Of a DNA stretch of 64,000 nt, positions 25,501 through 33,704 are shown one piece after another; position 1 is the stretch's first letter; every line of letters starts with the position of its first letter. The notes under the pieces were generated by a model that ran no database searches, was not told where the DNA came from, and saw only the letters and a list, made by a program, of their open reading frames with translations. Location: contig JABTUK010000002.1 in NCBI GenBank assembly GCA_015075405.1, positions 930,001 to 994,000 of the forward strand, written 5' to 3'. The position numbers were made by a program, and so were the translations under genes. The stretch comes from Anaerolineales bacterium (lineage in GTDB: Bacteria > Chloroflexota > Anaerolineae > 4572-78 > J111).

Positions 25501-28500
25501 TGACGGTGGTGGTGAAAACGGCTACATTTTCAACGATATTTTCCCAATAGAACACATCATTGGGATTGTTCGGGTCCGAGGCCGGGTCGAACTGCTGCAC
25601 ACTGTAGAAATTGTGCTCGGCTACCACCACTTCGACTTCCTGGTTGGGCACGGGGTTGCTGTCCCAATCCACCACCAGCACCTCGACCGGGTTATCTGCG
25701 CTTACCTGACCCACATACTGTGCCGGGCGCAAGCCGACATAAAAATCACCCTTGTGGACAATCGCCCTGGCCTGGACCGCCACTTCCTGGTCGTTAATGT
25801 CGGTCACAGCCACATCAAAGGTGAAGTTCTGGCTGGCCAGACGAGTGGCAATATCAGCCGGGACCTCAAAGGTGAAGCGGCCCTCGGCGTCGGTCGTCCC
25901 TTCGCCGTCGGCGATGCGCTCGCTGTAACCGGTGTCGTAATATTCATTCGGACGGCGCTGTATTTCGTCAGGGTCAATAAAATCATAGTAACCGGGGCCC
26001 TGGTATTGGAAGGCATAAGGCGCAGTTAACAGCGTCCAGCGCACCTGGGCATTCGAGACCGGCCCACCGGCAAAAAATTCGGCCTGGGCGCTAACCTTGA
26101 TGGTCTCGCCCTGGCGGTATTCGCTCTGGTCGGTGGCGGCGCTGACCAGAAATTCCGGTTTGCGATAGGCCGCCACCTGGAAACTGCCGTAGAACGTCAC
26201 ACCCTCGACCGTCGCCTGTAACGTGTAGCTGCCCAACCCGGCATTATCGCTGAGATTCAACGAGTCGTTGAGCGTACCCCAATCGTTTAGCGGCAGTTCC
26301 TCGTCATAAATCAGGCGATACTGCCCGTCGAAAATCTGCACGGTGGCGGTGGGGACGGTGGGAATAGTGTAGTTGGCATCGTCGTCGGCCCGAATGATGG
26401 CCTTGAAATTGACTGTCTGGCCGGGCCGGTAGAGCGGGCGCTCGGTGTAAATATAGCCGTTGTAGGCGTTGCCATAGCTGAAGCCGGCAAAGCCGCCAAA
26501 ATCGGCCCCGTAAAGATTAAAATCGTAGGAGTTGATACCGGCGCTCCAGGTGGTCACCCCGACGGCGAAATCATCGTCCGGTTGGTCGGGATTGCCGCTG
26601 AAAACCACCAGCGAGTTAGGCACATCTGTGGGGAGTTTGCCATAGGTAAAAGTAGTCACCCCATCGGCATCCGTCTGGTTCTGGCCCGTCTCCTGCCGGT
26701 TGACCAATAGGGCAATAGGCGCGTCGGCAGTGGGCTGGCCGCTTTGCAGGTCGGTCAGCCAGGCCAGGATGTCGCCGTTGCCCTTTTTGAGGGTAATATT
26801 CTTCTTGCTGACAATCAAAAGCTGCCGGTCAATGGCCTGGCTGAGGTCGGTATTCTGGGCTTCGGGATAAATATTTTCGGGGGGGACAGCCGCTTCCAGA
26901 TAATATAACCCCGGCGCGAGCGGCTGGCCGCCGGCCACCGCCTGGCTGACATCCACTTTATAAACGTAATTTTCGTAAACGGCGGGGTCGGTGGCCTGGC
27001 TCCAGCTTCCGACCAGTTTGGCCGGGTCGGGTTGGAAGCTGGCCCACTGTTGGTAGTCGTCCCAACCGGCAAACGCGCCCTCGCTCAAGCCCAAAAACTC
27101 ATCCCGCGACAGCCGGTAGAGATTAAAGTTAATCCCGTTGACATTGCGGACGGTCATGTAGACATAAGTTTGCGGCTCGTAGCCGTTGTAGGTGGCGATT
27201 TTGGGGCTGACCAGGCGCACGTAGGGCGTCTGTTTCAACGTTTTCCAGCGGATAACCGTATCCTGGCCCAACGGCTGGCCGTAGCGCCCCTCGATGTCGG
27301 CCCGCAAGGTGACGGTATAGGCGCTGTTCTCGCGCCGGGGAAAGCCGACATTCAACTGGGTGTCATTTTGCGACCAGTAGGTATAAACTTCCGTTACTTC
27401 AACCTGCGGCTCGATGATGAGGTTCTGCCCAAAAATCACGCTGGTCGGACTCATCGGCGCATTGAAAGTAATGTCAAGCCCCTGATAGATGTCGGCAAAC
27501 TCCTCACCGTTGGGCGGATTGGTACTGACCACCGCCGGGGCCGGGGAGACGGTAAAGGTAGCGTTGTAATCGCTGGCGGTTGCGGTGCCGGCGAGTGCGC
27601 CTTTGACCCCTTTCGGCAAAACAAGTTGATAGGCCGCGCCGGGTTCCAGCGGCTCGGCCGGGGTAAACGTGACCGTCTCCACCCCCAGCGGCTCCTGTTC
27701 GGGCAAAACAGGCATGCCCTGCTCGTCGTATTCGTAGAGGATATTGCCAAACTCGTCGGTCGGCGGGGGCGGCGTCAGGCCCACCTCCGCCCAGGCAAAT
27801 TCGCCGGGGACGGGCTGGCCGCTTTGCTCGTTCAGTAACAACAGATTTTCCTCCACGCTGGCCCGGTCCATTTTTTGGTTAAAGGTGACGCTAATGACCG
27901 GCGCGGGGCTGACAAACAAATCATTCGCCGCCGGCACGCTGCCGACCACCGCCGGGCTGACGGTGGTGAAGGTCCATTCAAAATCGTCGGCCAGTACGGC
28001 CTGGCCAAAGACGTCGGTCAAGCCCGCCGACACACGAGCCGTGTATTCCGTCGCCGGTTCAAAGCCTGTTTCAGCAGGGGTGAACTGGTAGACCGAGGTA
28101 TTGAGCCATTCTCCCTGGCCCGATACCGGCGGGGTGAAAGTCAGCGGGTCGGGCAGACTGCCCCCGCCGGATTCAATCGCGCCCAGCGGCACGACGGGAC
28201 GGTTGAAAAACACGGTCACGGTATTATCGGCCAAAATCTCGGTGGCGCCGGCTGCCGGCTGCGCATTGACCACTTCCAAAAAGCCGGCGGCGCTGAAGCG
28301 CAGTTCAAAAGGTCGGTTCAGGGGCAGGCCGGCCTGGCTGGTGGCTGTTTCGGCAATCCGCACCCGATAACGCTGGCCGCGCTGAAAGCCTTCTTTTAGA
28401 CTGAAACGGAGGGTTTGGTCGTCAACCCACTCAAAAACACCGTCAATCGTCGCCCCTGGCTCGATAGCAAAGGCTTTTTCGACGCTGGCCCGGTCCATCG

Positions 28501-30151
28501 GCTGGTCAAAGACAATCTCAATCGGCGCGTCGAGGGGCTGCTCCGCGCCGCGTTCGGGGAGGGTTTGAAGGACAAGGGGCGCTATCGGTTCAAGGGGGAC
28601 AGTAGGAGTTGGCGGGTTGGGAGTTGGAAGGTTGGAAGGTTCGGAGGTGGAGGTTGGAGGGTTGGAGGGTTGGAGGGTGAAGGTTGGGGTTGGGGGGGTG
28701 GAAGTTGAAAGGTTGGAAGGTTGAACGGTGGCGGTTGGTTCAACTTGGGCGACTGGAGTGTTATTCTGTGCCAGCATAAAAATTGCCAGGCCAATCAGAG
28801 CGACGAGGGCCACCGCGGCAGCAACCCAGCCCCACTTAAAGGGGCGGGCTGGGGCAGGTGGGTTGATTTCGGTCTGCCCTGCGGGGGGCAGTTGGGGGCC
28901 GGCCGGCGGGGCCGGAGCGGGGCTGAGCAGCACCGGCACGGGTACATAAGCGGTTTCGGTTGGCTCGTCGGCGGCCTGGTTGAGGAGGATGCTGGGCAGA
29001 GGGCTGCGTTCTTTTGGCTCGGTCTCGGTCAGGGCAAAGGTGGCCCGGCCAATGCGCAGCCAGTCGCCAAAGTTAAAAGTGTGTCCTTCCGGCCCCACCG
29101 GCCGGTCGTTGATGGTCACGCCGGCCATGTTGGCCGGGTTGTAGACCAGGCAGTGCCGCCCGTCGAACTCCAACTTCACGTAGGGTGCGGTTTCCAATAG
29201 TTCACTGGCAGGGACGCCTTCCTCGCGGGCCGGGCCAAAAATCAAAAGTCCCGGTCTGAGCCGGTGCGCCTGCCCCGCCGAATCAACCAGCCAGGCCGTC
29301 ACCGGCGACATGGCCAGCAGGGCGGTATCGTCGTCGGGCAACGTTTCCCAGATAGCTCTGAGGGTTTGCTGCCACAGCCCCACCGAGGCCGGGCGGTCGC
29401 TGCGCTGCACCTGCATGGCGTGTTCGATGGCTGCCGAAACCTGGCGGCTCAACTTGGGGTTAAGCCGGTCGGGCGGCTCGAATTTGGCCTCGCCGGCCAT
29501 GAGGCTGACGCTGTCGGGCGGTTTTTGGCCGGTCAGGATAGCGTAAAGCGTCGCGCCCAAAGCGTAAATGTCGGAAGCGGGAGTAGTGCCGGTGCCACTG
29601 TACTGCTCCGGCGGAGAGAAGCCGCTGGTCACGCCGCGCGCGCCGGTGTCGGTCAGGCTGTCGCTGGTGATGACCCTGGCAATGCCAAAATCCACCAACA
29701 CGGCCCGGCCCGCTGGGGTGATTTTGATATTTTGCGGTTTGATGTCGCGGTGGATGATGGGCGGGTTTTGTTGGTGCAGGTATTGAACGGCATCGCAGAC
29801 TTGAATAATATAGTCCAGGGCCTGCCGTTGGCTCAACGGCTGCCCACGCCGGGTAACCAACTCCCACAAGTCCTGCCCTTCGATGAAATCCATCACCAAA
29901 TATTGCTGCTCACCCACGCTGAAGTGATTGACCACGCGCGGCAGGCCGGGGTGGTGCAGCCGGGCCAGAATCCGGGCCTCTTGTTGAAACTGGCGTATTC
30001 CCTGCGGCGTCTGGAAAAAATTTTCTTTGATCGCCACCGGAACATCGAGAATAGAGTCAAAGCCCCGATAAATAGCGCCCATGCCTCCCTGCGCCAGCAG
30101 CCCGTCAATGCGGTAGCGATTTTCCAGGATGGTGTCGGCGGTTAACGTCAT
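22523..30151 (-). CDS. Giant Ser/Thr kinase-FHA-TM-alpha-2-macroglobulin fusion
   Basis: 2,542 residues from ATG 30151 (GAGGA upstream). Residues 10-275 are a PknB-like kinase with Gly loop (AQGGMGAIYRG), Lys42, HRDIKPQN at 134-141 and DFG at 154-156, all intact. About 288-371 resemble an FHA phosphopeptide-binding domain. One membrane helix lies at about 436-460 (WVAAAVALVALIGLAIFML), then a Pro/Thr/Ser linker and four Big5-like beta domains (530-970). The rest is a bacterial alpha-2-macroglobulin: macroglobulin repeats (PLYRPGQTVNFKAII), the VLWLADFVTDENGQG segment, and the thioester motif PYECVEQ with Cys2033 and Gln2036, followed by the helical thioester domain. Known bacterial homologues trap proteases; here trapping outside could signal to the kinase inside (inference). 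The frame carries several repeat insertions. Confidence 0.93.
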   Translation of the reverse strand: MTLTADTILENRYRIDGLLAQGGMGAIYRGFDSILDVPVAIKENFFQTPQGIRQFQQEARILARLHHPGLPRVVNHFSVGEQQYLVMDFIEGQDLWELVTRRGQPLSQRQALDYIIQVCDAVQYLHQQNPPIIHRDIKPQNIKITPAGRAVLVDFGIARVITSDSLTDTGARGVTSGFSPPEQYSGTGTTPASDIYALGATLYAILTGQKPPDSVSLMAGEAKFEPPDRLNPKLSRQVSAAIEHAMQVQRSDRPASVGLWQQTLRAIWETLPDDDTALLAMSPVTAWLVDSAGQAHRLRPGLLIFGPAREEGVPASELLETAPYVKLEFDGRHCLVYNPANMAGVTINDRPVGPEGHTFNFGDWLRIGRATFALTETEPKERSPLPSILLNQAADEPTETAYVPVPVLLSPAPAPPAGPQLPPAGQTEINPPAPARPFKWGWVAAAVALVALIGLAIFMLAQNNTPVAQVEPTATVQPSNLSTSTPPTPTFTLQPSNPPTSTSEPSNLPTPNPPTPTVPLEPIAPLVLQTLPERGAEQPLDAPIEIVFDQPMDRASVEKAFAIEPGATIDGVFEWVDDQTLRFSLKEGFQRGQRYRVRIAETATSQAGLPLNRPFELRFSAAGFLEVVNAQPAAGATEILADNTVTVFFNRPVVPLGAIESGGGSLPDPLTFTPPVSGQGEWLNTSVYQFTPAETGFEPATEYTARVSAGLTDVFGQAVLADDFEWTFTTVSPAVVGSVPAANDLFVSPAPVISVTFNQKMDRASVEENLLLLNEQSGQPVPGEFAWAEVGLTPPPPTDEFGNILYEYDEQGMPVLPEQEPLGVETVTFTPAEPLEPGAAYQLVLPKGVKGALAGTATASDYNATFTVSPAPAVVSTNPPNGEEFADIYQGLDITFNAPMSPTSVIFGQNLIIEPQVEVTEVYTYWSQNDTQLNVGFPRRENSAYTVTLRADIEGRYGQPLGQDTVIRWKTLKQTPYVRLVSPKIATYNGYEPQTYVYMTVRNVNGINFNLYRLSRDEFLGLSEGAFAGWDDYQQWASFQPDPAKLVGSWSQATDPAVYENYVYKVDVSQAVAGGQPLAPGLYYLEAAVPPENIYPEAQNTDLSQAIDRQLLIVSKKNITLKKGNGDILAWLTDLQSGQPTADAPIALLVNRQETGQNQTDADGVTTFTYGKLPTDVPNSLVVFSGNPDQPDDDFAVGVTTWSAGINSYDFNLYGADFGGFAGFSYGNAYNGYIYTERPLYRPGQTVNFKAIIRADDDANYTIPTVPTATVQIFDGQYRLIYDEELPLNDWGTLNDSLNLSDNAGLGSYTLQATVEGVTFYGSFQVAAYRKPEFLVSAATDQSEYRQGETIKVSAQAEFFAGGPVSNAQVRWTLLTAPYAFQYQGPGYYDFIDPDEIQRRPNEYYDTGYSERIADGEGTTDAEGRFTFEVPADIATRLASQNFTFDVAVTDINDQEVAVQARAIVHKGDFYVGLRPAQYVGQVSADNPVEVLVVDWDSNPVPNQEVEVVVAEHNFYSVQQFDPASDPNNPNDVFYWENIVENVAVFTTTVTTDEAGQAVANFIPDKAGNYKIYARAIDPQGQEVRSATFIWVSGAEYVNWGQENNDRIDLVTDQKRYNVGDTANILVPHPFSGTVTALVTLERGHVYDHFITQLDSNSDQLQIPITEALIPNIYVSVVIMKGMDETNPLPAFRVGYVRLPITPREKELTITLMPNKPADEIYQPGDTAEYQVTVTDVQGQPVKAELSLALIDKAVLTLMPDTPGQLLSTFWSQRSLNVETSSGLTLALDRINRSLDEKKGGGGGDGGIGPDSVRQNFADTVLWLADFVTDENGQGTVTATLPDNLTTWVMIGKGVTGADTRVGESRVEIVSSKPLLVRPVTPRFLVVGDQVKLGMIIQNNTEESLEVEPSFAAEGLTIAASDTTPLELAAGERVRVDYNVTVAEAQVARLTMGAKSAELGDAVAFELPIYHLSTPETVATVGVLDETGGRIEGIALPRSFDPNQGSLTVNVDPSLAASTRSGLTYLEHFPYECVEQTVSRFLPNIFTYRAYQKLKLENPELAQKLPILVNEGLQRLNSQQQVDGGWGWWLNDSSDPFLTAYVLLGLVEARRMGFTVDQTTIDMALAYLEANLIAPKDVAEPWQGNRQAFILYVMAEAGSSDLSRSVALFEQRERLDHFGRAFLALSMYLADPEAAQIKTLLADLTDAAIVSATGAHWEEPTVDYYSMNTDTRSTAIIVAALSRIQPDQPILPQAVRWLMSVRQNGGHWSTTQETAWAIIGLTDWMAVSGELEADYTWNVSLNGAEVGQGEVEQANIAETTQLRLEIGDLLADTVNRLAVERDATPPASGGGEGEGKGNLYYAAYLTTFKPVAEVKALDRGIYVSRQYSLLSPFPSQGESQGGGRKAISAANVGDLIEVKLTIVAPNDLHYVLVEDPFPAGAEGVDSSLATTSLVAQSPEAGLSKIEEDNRRGFGWNYFSHSELRDEKAVLFATYLPKGTYEYIYTLRASIPGEYRVIPTHAEQMYFPEVFGRSDGGVFKISD
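22941..22988. repeat. Palindromic repeat inside the alpha-2-macroglobulin reading frame
   Basis: CTCTCCCCTTGAGAGGGG with outer CTCCC/GGGAG arms lies in frame and encodes a Ser/Gly-rich insert (LLSPFPSQGESQGGGRK). Its sequence resembles the intergenic hairpin at 51229-51293. Confidence 0.7.
23083..23122. repeat. GC-rich hairpin inside the same reading frame
   Basis: CCCCCCCGC, a TT loop and GCGGGGGGG form a perfect 9-bp stem, read in frame as TPPASGGGEGEGKGN. The Gly-rich peptide interrupts an otherwise ordinary beta-strand region of the protein. Confidence 0.7.
23165..23187. repeat. Coding heptamer tandem repeat
   Basis: Three heptamers AATCTCC at 23167-23187 are read in frame within the C-terminal part of the macroglobulin (LRLEIGDLL). 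Confidence 0.6.
28605..28735. repeat. Octamer tandem repeats coding the post-membrane linker
   Basis: Units such as GGTTGGAG and GTTGGAAG recur many times and encode the Pro/Ser/Thr linker (LQPSNPPTSTSEPSN) just outside the membrane. Such repeats can change length easily. Confidence 0.7.
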
Positions 30152-30173
30152 AAAATTTATCCTCTTACGTGAT

Positions 30174-30204
30174 GCGTGGTGCGTAACAAATTTACGCACC
30201 ACGC
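30174..30204. repeat. Hairpin repeat just upstream of the kinase-macroglobulin gene
   Basis: GCGTGGTGCGTAA and its exact complement flank CAAAT. It lies 22-53 bp before the start codon, inside the probable 5' leader. Confidence 0.75.
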
Positions 30205-30384
30205 ACCAACGTCTATAAACTATAAGTCACTTGATGATTGGTGTGTTAAACATGGTAGCACAAGCCCCGCTTTTTTCCTAAACGGCCTGGCTTTGGCTGG
30301 CTGACAGTCAAAGCAACGGTTGAGCGACGGGTAAGCGTATTTTTTTAGGCCGGTTGAGAGAGACCTGGGCCCCGTGAAACGTGA

Positions 30385-30431
30385 TGCGTGATGCGTGAGA
30401 GATTTAGGAAAAAAGTATCACGCATCACGCA
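30385..30431. repeat. Heptamer-based inverted repeat
   Basis: TGCGTGATGCGTGA, built from CGTGATG heptamers, is matched by TCACGCATCACGCA after a 19-nt loop. It shares the heptamer theme with the 30174-30204 element. The rest of 30205-30644 holds no convincing gene. Confidence 0.75.
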
Positions 30432-30644
30432 CCAAATAAATCTTTGGGATCCCTCTAAATCCTGGACCTCTCAGAATAGGGCATCCCTCCCATTGACTTG
30501 CCGCCGAATACATTTTATACTCGTAATAACAACTGACCCTTTAGTTTCATGCGGTGGGCCAGTCGCTCTTTTAAAAATTATTTTAAACGCAGCTATTTGA
30601 CGGATAATTGTGACAAAACCTTGTTTAAGAGGAATGACGGACTG

Positions 30645-31652
30645 ATGAACACGCCAGAAACAACTTTACCCTTCTCACTCAAGGTTTTTTTATTTTTTGC
30701 AGCCGCAGCCTTTGCCGCAGCAGCCGTGATCCTGATTATTTCGGTCACTTCGGCGGCAACAACCACCGGTAGCGCCCCGGCTCTGGCCGTAGCGTTGGTA
30801 GATGGCCCCAATACCGGCGTGATGGGGCCGGGTGAACAACGTTGGTTCCGCCTCAAAACTGAGCAGCAGGCGGAGCAGTCGCTAACCCTCATTTTTACGC
30901 CCGACGATGGGCAGCGCATCCGGCGGGTCAATATGCAGATTTTTGATGCAACGCAGTTGCCCATGTTTTACCACGGCGATGCCAGCGGTATGGCAAATTT
31001 AGGCGCGGGCCAGATCGTTGCCCGTGATAACAACCCTGTTACGGGCGAATTGTTCTGGAATGGCTGGCTGCCCGGTCAAAAAGAGTATTACATTCAACTG
31101 GCTAATGGCAATGACATGCCGGTTGATTACTGGCTCTTTGCAGCCAATGTTACAAGTTATCCGTTGGGCGAGCCAGCCCCGTCGGCGGCGGCAGCGGTTC
31201 CTGTGGCTCCAACCACACCGACCCCCGTGAATGACGCCGGCAACCCGCTGCCGTTACCGGCAGGCGGAACACATACCGTCCTCAAGGCCGGTGCTACGCA
31301 TTGGTACAGCTTTAGCCATAATGACCTGGCTAATTCTGACCAATTTCAAAATATGAACTTTACGCTCTTTTTCACCCCCGGCGATGGCAACCGCCAGGAA
31401 CAGGTCAATTTCAAACTCTATCCGGTGGGCGCGGTGGAAGCATGGCGGCGCGGCCAGACTGATCAGCTTGTCAATTTTGGGGCGGGCATGCTCGTCTCGC
31501 GGGATGGCGATGGGCTGACAGGGGAACGGTTTTGGAGCGGCACGGTGATTCGCGGTGATACTTATTTACTGGTCGTTGAGAACAGCGCCGATGTAGATAT
31601 TGATTATTGGCTTTTTGACGCCGATATTGAACGCCCTGAATTGAAACCTTAA
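30645..31652 (+). CDS. Exported protein with two PPC-like beta domains
   Basis: 335 residues from ATG 30645 (GAGGA upstream). An N-terminal membrane or signal helix (VFLFFAAAAFAAAAVILII) is followed by two tandem copies of one beta domain, at about 62-175 and 205-330. Paired phrases show the duplication: SLTLIFTPDDGQ and FTLFFTPGDGN; NLGAGQIVARDNNPVTGELF and NFGAGMLVSRDGDGLTGERF; DYWLFAAN and DYWLFDAD. The shape is like pre-peptidase C-terminal (PPC) domains, which bind or shield partners outside the cell. It diverges from the kinase-macroglobulin gene; a functional link is possible but unproven. Confidence 0.82.
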   Translation: MNTPETTLPFSLKVFLFFAAAAFAAAAVILIISVTSAATTTGSAPALAVALVDGPNTGVMGPGEQRWFRLKTEQQAEQSLTLIFTPDDGQRIRRVNMQIFDATQLPMFYHGDASGMANLGAGQIVARDNNPVTGELFWNGWLPGQKEYYIQLANGNDMPVDYWLFAANVTSYPLGEPAPSAAAAVPVAPTTPTPVNDAGNPLPLPAGGTHTVLKAGATHWYSFSHNDLANSDQFQNMNFTLFFTPGDGNRQEQVNFKLYPVGAVEAWRRGQTDQLVNFGAGMLVSRDGDGLTGERFWSGTVIRGDTYLLVVENSADVDIDYWLFDADIERPELKP

Positions 31653-31748
31653 ATTCAAGGGTTCAGCCCTGAGAAGATTTTTATCTTCACCTGGACCATG
31701 CTATACTGTTGAAACAAAATTTCATTTTGCAAAGCTCCGGGTGATACT

Positions 31749-32114
31749 ATTAGCAAGATACTGATTATCGAAGACAACCCCCAAAACGCGCTCCTGATGC
31801 GGCGCATTTTAGAGGCGCAGCGCCATCAAGTTCTTCACGAGAGCGAGGGCGAAGCCGGCTTAAAAACGGCTATCGAGGAAGTACCCGATATCGTTCTCAT
31901 TGATTTGGGTTTACCCGATATTGATGGTCAAACTCTTATTGCTTTTATGAAGCGCGCCCCTGAACTACAGGATGTGCCTTTGGTAGCAGTAACAGCCTGG
32001 CCCGAAGACACAGCCAGACAAATGGCGGAAGCCTATGGTTGCGACGGTTATATTTCCAAACCCATCAATACTCGCACCTTCCCGGATCAAATTGCAGCCT
32101 TTATTCGCAAATAA
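31749..32114 (+). CDS. Stand-alone response regulator (CheY-like), probable ATT start
   Basis: A 121-residue receiver-only protein. The first ATG (31797) would remove the first beta strand and acidic pocket; the frame extends upstream without ATG, GTG or TTG, and ATT at 31749 gives MSKILIIEDN, matching the other receiver protein (MSKVLYIEDH) and its exact length. E8, D9, phospho-acceptor D52 (VLIDLGLP), Thr82 (VTAWPED) and Lys104 (ISKPIN) are present. GGGTGA lies just upstream. A TATACT box is at 31702. Partner kinase unknown. Confidence 0.88.
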   Translation: MSKILIIEDNPQNALLMRRILEAQRHQVLHESEGEAGLKTAIEEVPDIVLIDLGLPDIDGQTLIAFMKRAPELQDVPLVAVTAWPEDTARQMAEAYGCDGYISKPINTRTFPDQIAAFIRK

Positions 32115-32220
32115 ATCCAGGCTCAATTCAACCATTAAAAATCAAATTTCCCCCCAAGCCTCATCTACTACGTTTTGCCTGATGAGTGGCGCTCCCCTGG
32201 ACCAGGCGAATTAATTGCCC

Positions 32221-33075
32221 ATGTCAACACCTGAGACTTCGGTTGATCTCATTCCTGCCAGCGCCTTTTCTTTTGAGGAGTTGACTGAAGCTTACAATAA
32301 CACGCGGGTGGACTATATGGTCCCTATGCCGATGAACGCCGCCCGGCTGCGTGAGTATGTTAAAACCTATGATGTAGATATGGGCTGCTCGGTGGTGGCG
32401 GTGGATGGCAACGAAGTTTTGGGACTGGCGATGCTGGGGGTCAGAGAGCGACGGGCCTGGATTACCCGGCTGGGGATTATTCGTAGTAAACGCCGGCAGG
32501 GAACGGGGTGGCGGCTGGTGACGCATCTACTTGACCAGGCCCGCCAAAAAAAGGTTGACCGTGTTATGATTGAAGTAATCAAGAATAACGTTCCGGCTCA
32601 CAACCTTTTCCGCAAAGCCGGCTTCTGCGAAACCAGAGAACTTTTGGTCCTGCGCCGCCCACCCGGGCCGGTCAAAATCGAGCCTCCCCCCGCCGAAATC
32701 AAAACGCTAGGCTACCCTGAAGCTGTTCATTTATTGGAAAATCGAGCCTCGACCCCTTCGTGGATTGACGAGCGGGAGTCTCTCATCAACGCCGGCAACC
32801 TGGGCGCGTTTTATGCCCTTTTAGCTGACGGCAGCAAAGGCTGGTTGGTTTATCAAAATACGGTTTTTCAACTGGGGCGTCTGGTTATCCAAACTGACGA
32901 AGGCGACCCGTTAAATGTAGGCCGGGCGCTGCTGCATCATCTCCACAGCGTCCATCCCGCCCAGGATACTAAAACCGAAAACCTGCCCAAAGACGATCCG
33001 CACTGGCCGGCCTTTCAAGAAGTAGGCTACCTGGAGGTGTTTGACCGCGTGGAGATGAAACTCCAGCTCAAATAG
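32221..33075 (+). CDS. GNAT-family acetyltransferase, possibly with a second degenerate GNAT half
   Basis: 284 residues. The acetyl-CoA loop is visible at about 88-100 (RSKRRQGTGWRLVTHLL), followed by IEVIKNNVPAHNLFRKAGF, the typical GNAT C-terminal motif. The second half (about 155-284) lacks a clear acetyl-CoA loop but ends in a GNAT-like FQEVGYLEVFDRVEM, so it may be a degenerate tandem copy. The substrate cannot be told. It overlaps the end of the convergent acetyltransferase gene by 8 bp. Confidence 0.88.
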   Translation: MSTPETSVDLIPASAFSFEELTEAYNNTRVDYMVPMPMNAARLREYVKTYDVDMGCSVVAVDGNEVLGLAMLGVRERRAWITRLGIIRSKRRQGTGWRLVTHLLDQARQKKVDRVMIEVIKNNVPAHNLFRKAGFCETRELLVLRRPPGPVKIEPPPAEIKTLGYPEAVHLLENRASTPSWIDERESLINAGNLGAFYALLADGSKGWLVYQNTVFQLGRLVIQTDEGDPLNVGRALLHHLHSVHPAQDTKTENLPKDDPHWPAFQEVGYLEVFDRVEMKLQLK

Positions 33076-33613
33076 CCACCCGCACCTTGCGCTCGCCGTA
33101 TTTTGTCTCGGTCTCCACGGTGACTTCCAAGTTTTTAATCAATTTCATCAGATTAACATTTTCCGCCAGCACCCAGCCGGAAAAATGGGTAATGCCTCGC
33201 TCGCGGGCGGCTTTGGCTAATTGGGTTAATAAGGCCCGCCCCACCCCTTTCCGCTGAAAATCATCCCTGACCACAATTGCCACCTCGGCCTCGCTGTCCT
33301 CCGGCAGCGCACGGGCAAAACGAGCCACTCCAACCGCGTGCTCCTCGCCATCTGCTTCCACCACTGTGGCCACCACCGCCACGTGCCGCTGCGGGTCCAA
33401 ATTGGAAAGGGTAATCGCCTCCTGCCAGACCCGTTCCTCCGGCAGCCGCTCGGTGTACAGATGAAACCGCAAGCGTTTTGTTTCCGCCGACAGGTGATGA
33501 AATAAATCCACCAGCAAGCCAGCATCAGATGGTTGGATAAAACGCAAGCATATCTGCTGGCCTACAGGGGTTGTGTAACATCCCAGAATAGCCAAAATAT
33601 CGCTTCCTTTCAC
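33068..33613 (-). CDS. GNAT-family acetyltransferase
   Basis: 181 residues with a GTG start. RFIQPSDAGLLVDLFHHLS and ETKRLRFHLY near the N-terminus and VRDDFQRKGVGRALLTQL in the middle show the GNAT fold, close to the acetyltransferase domain fused to acyl-CoA synthetases that modify protein lysines (Pat-like). GGGAGG abuts the GTG, leaving almost no spacer, so a downstream TTG after AAAGGAAG is also possible. Convergent overlap with the neighbouring GNAT gene. Confidence 0.88.
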   Translation of the reverse strand: MKGSDILAILGCYTTPVGQQICLRFIQPSDAGLLVDLFHHLSAETKRLRFHLYTERLPEERVWQEAITLSNLDPQRHVAVVATVVEADGEEHAVGVARFARALPEDSEAEVAIVVRDDFQRKGVGRALLTQLAKAARERGITHFSGWVLAENVNLMKLIKNLEVTVETETKYGERKVRVAI

Positions 33614-33627
33614 CTCCCAAGAAAATA

Positions 33628-33694
33628 GTAGACAGTAGATGGTAGACGGTAGACAGGGAATTAATGAACTCTGCTACCCTGCTACCTGCTACCT
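33628..33694. repeat. Short tandem heptamer repeat, second copy
   Basis: GTAGACA, GTAGATG, GTAGACG and GTAGACA units are followed by TGCTACC-type units, the same arrangement as at 2366-2433. It separates the acetyltransferase gene from the end of the injection-system operon. Confidence 0.75.
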
Positions 33695-33704
33695 TTTCTT
33701 CACT

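Noticed and set aside
33628-33694. CRISPR-like array because of repeated short units
   Set aside because: Units are 7-8 nt with no spacers and no cas genes; this is a short tandem repeat.
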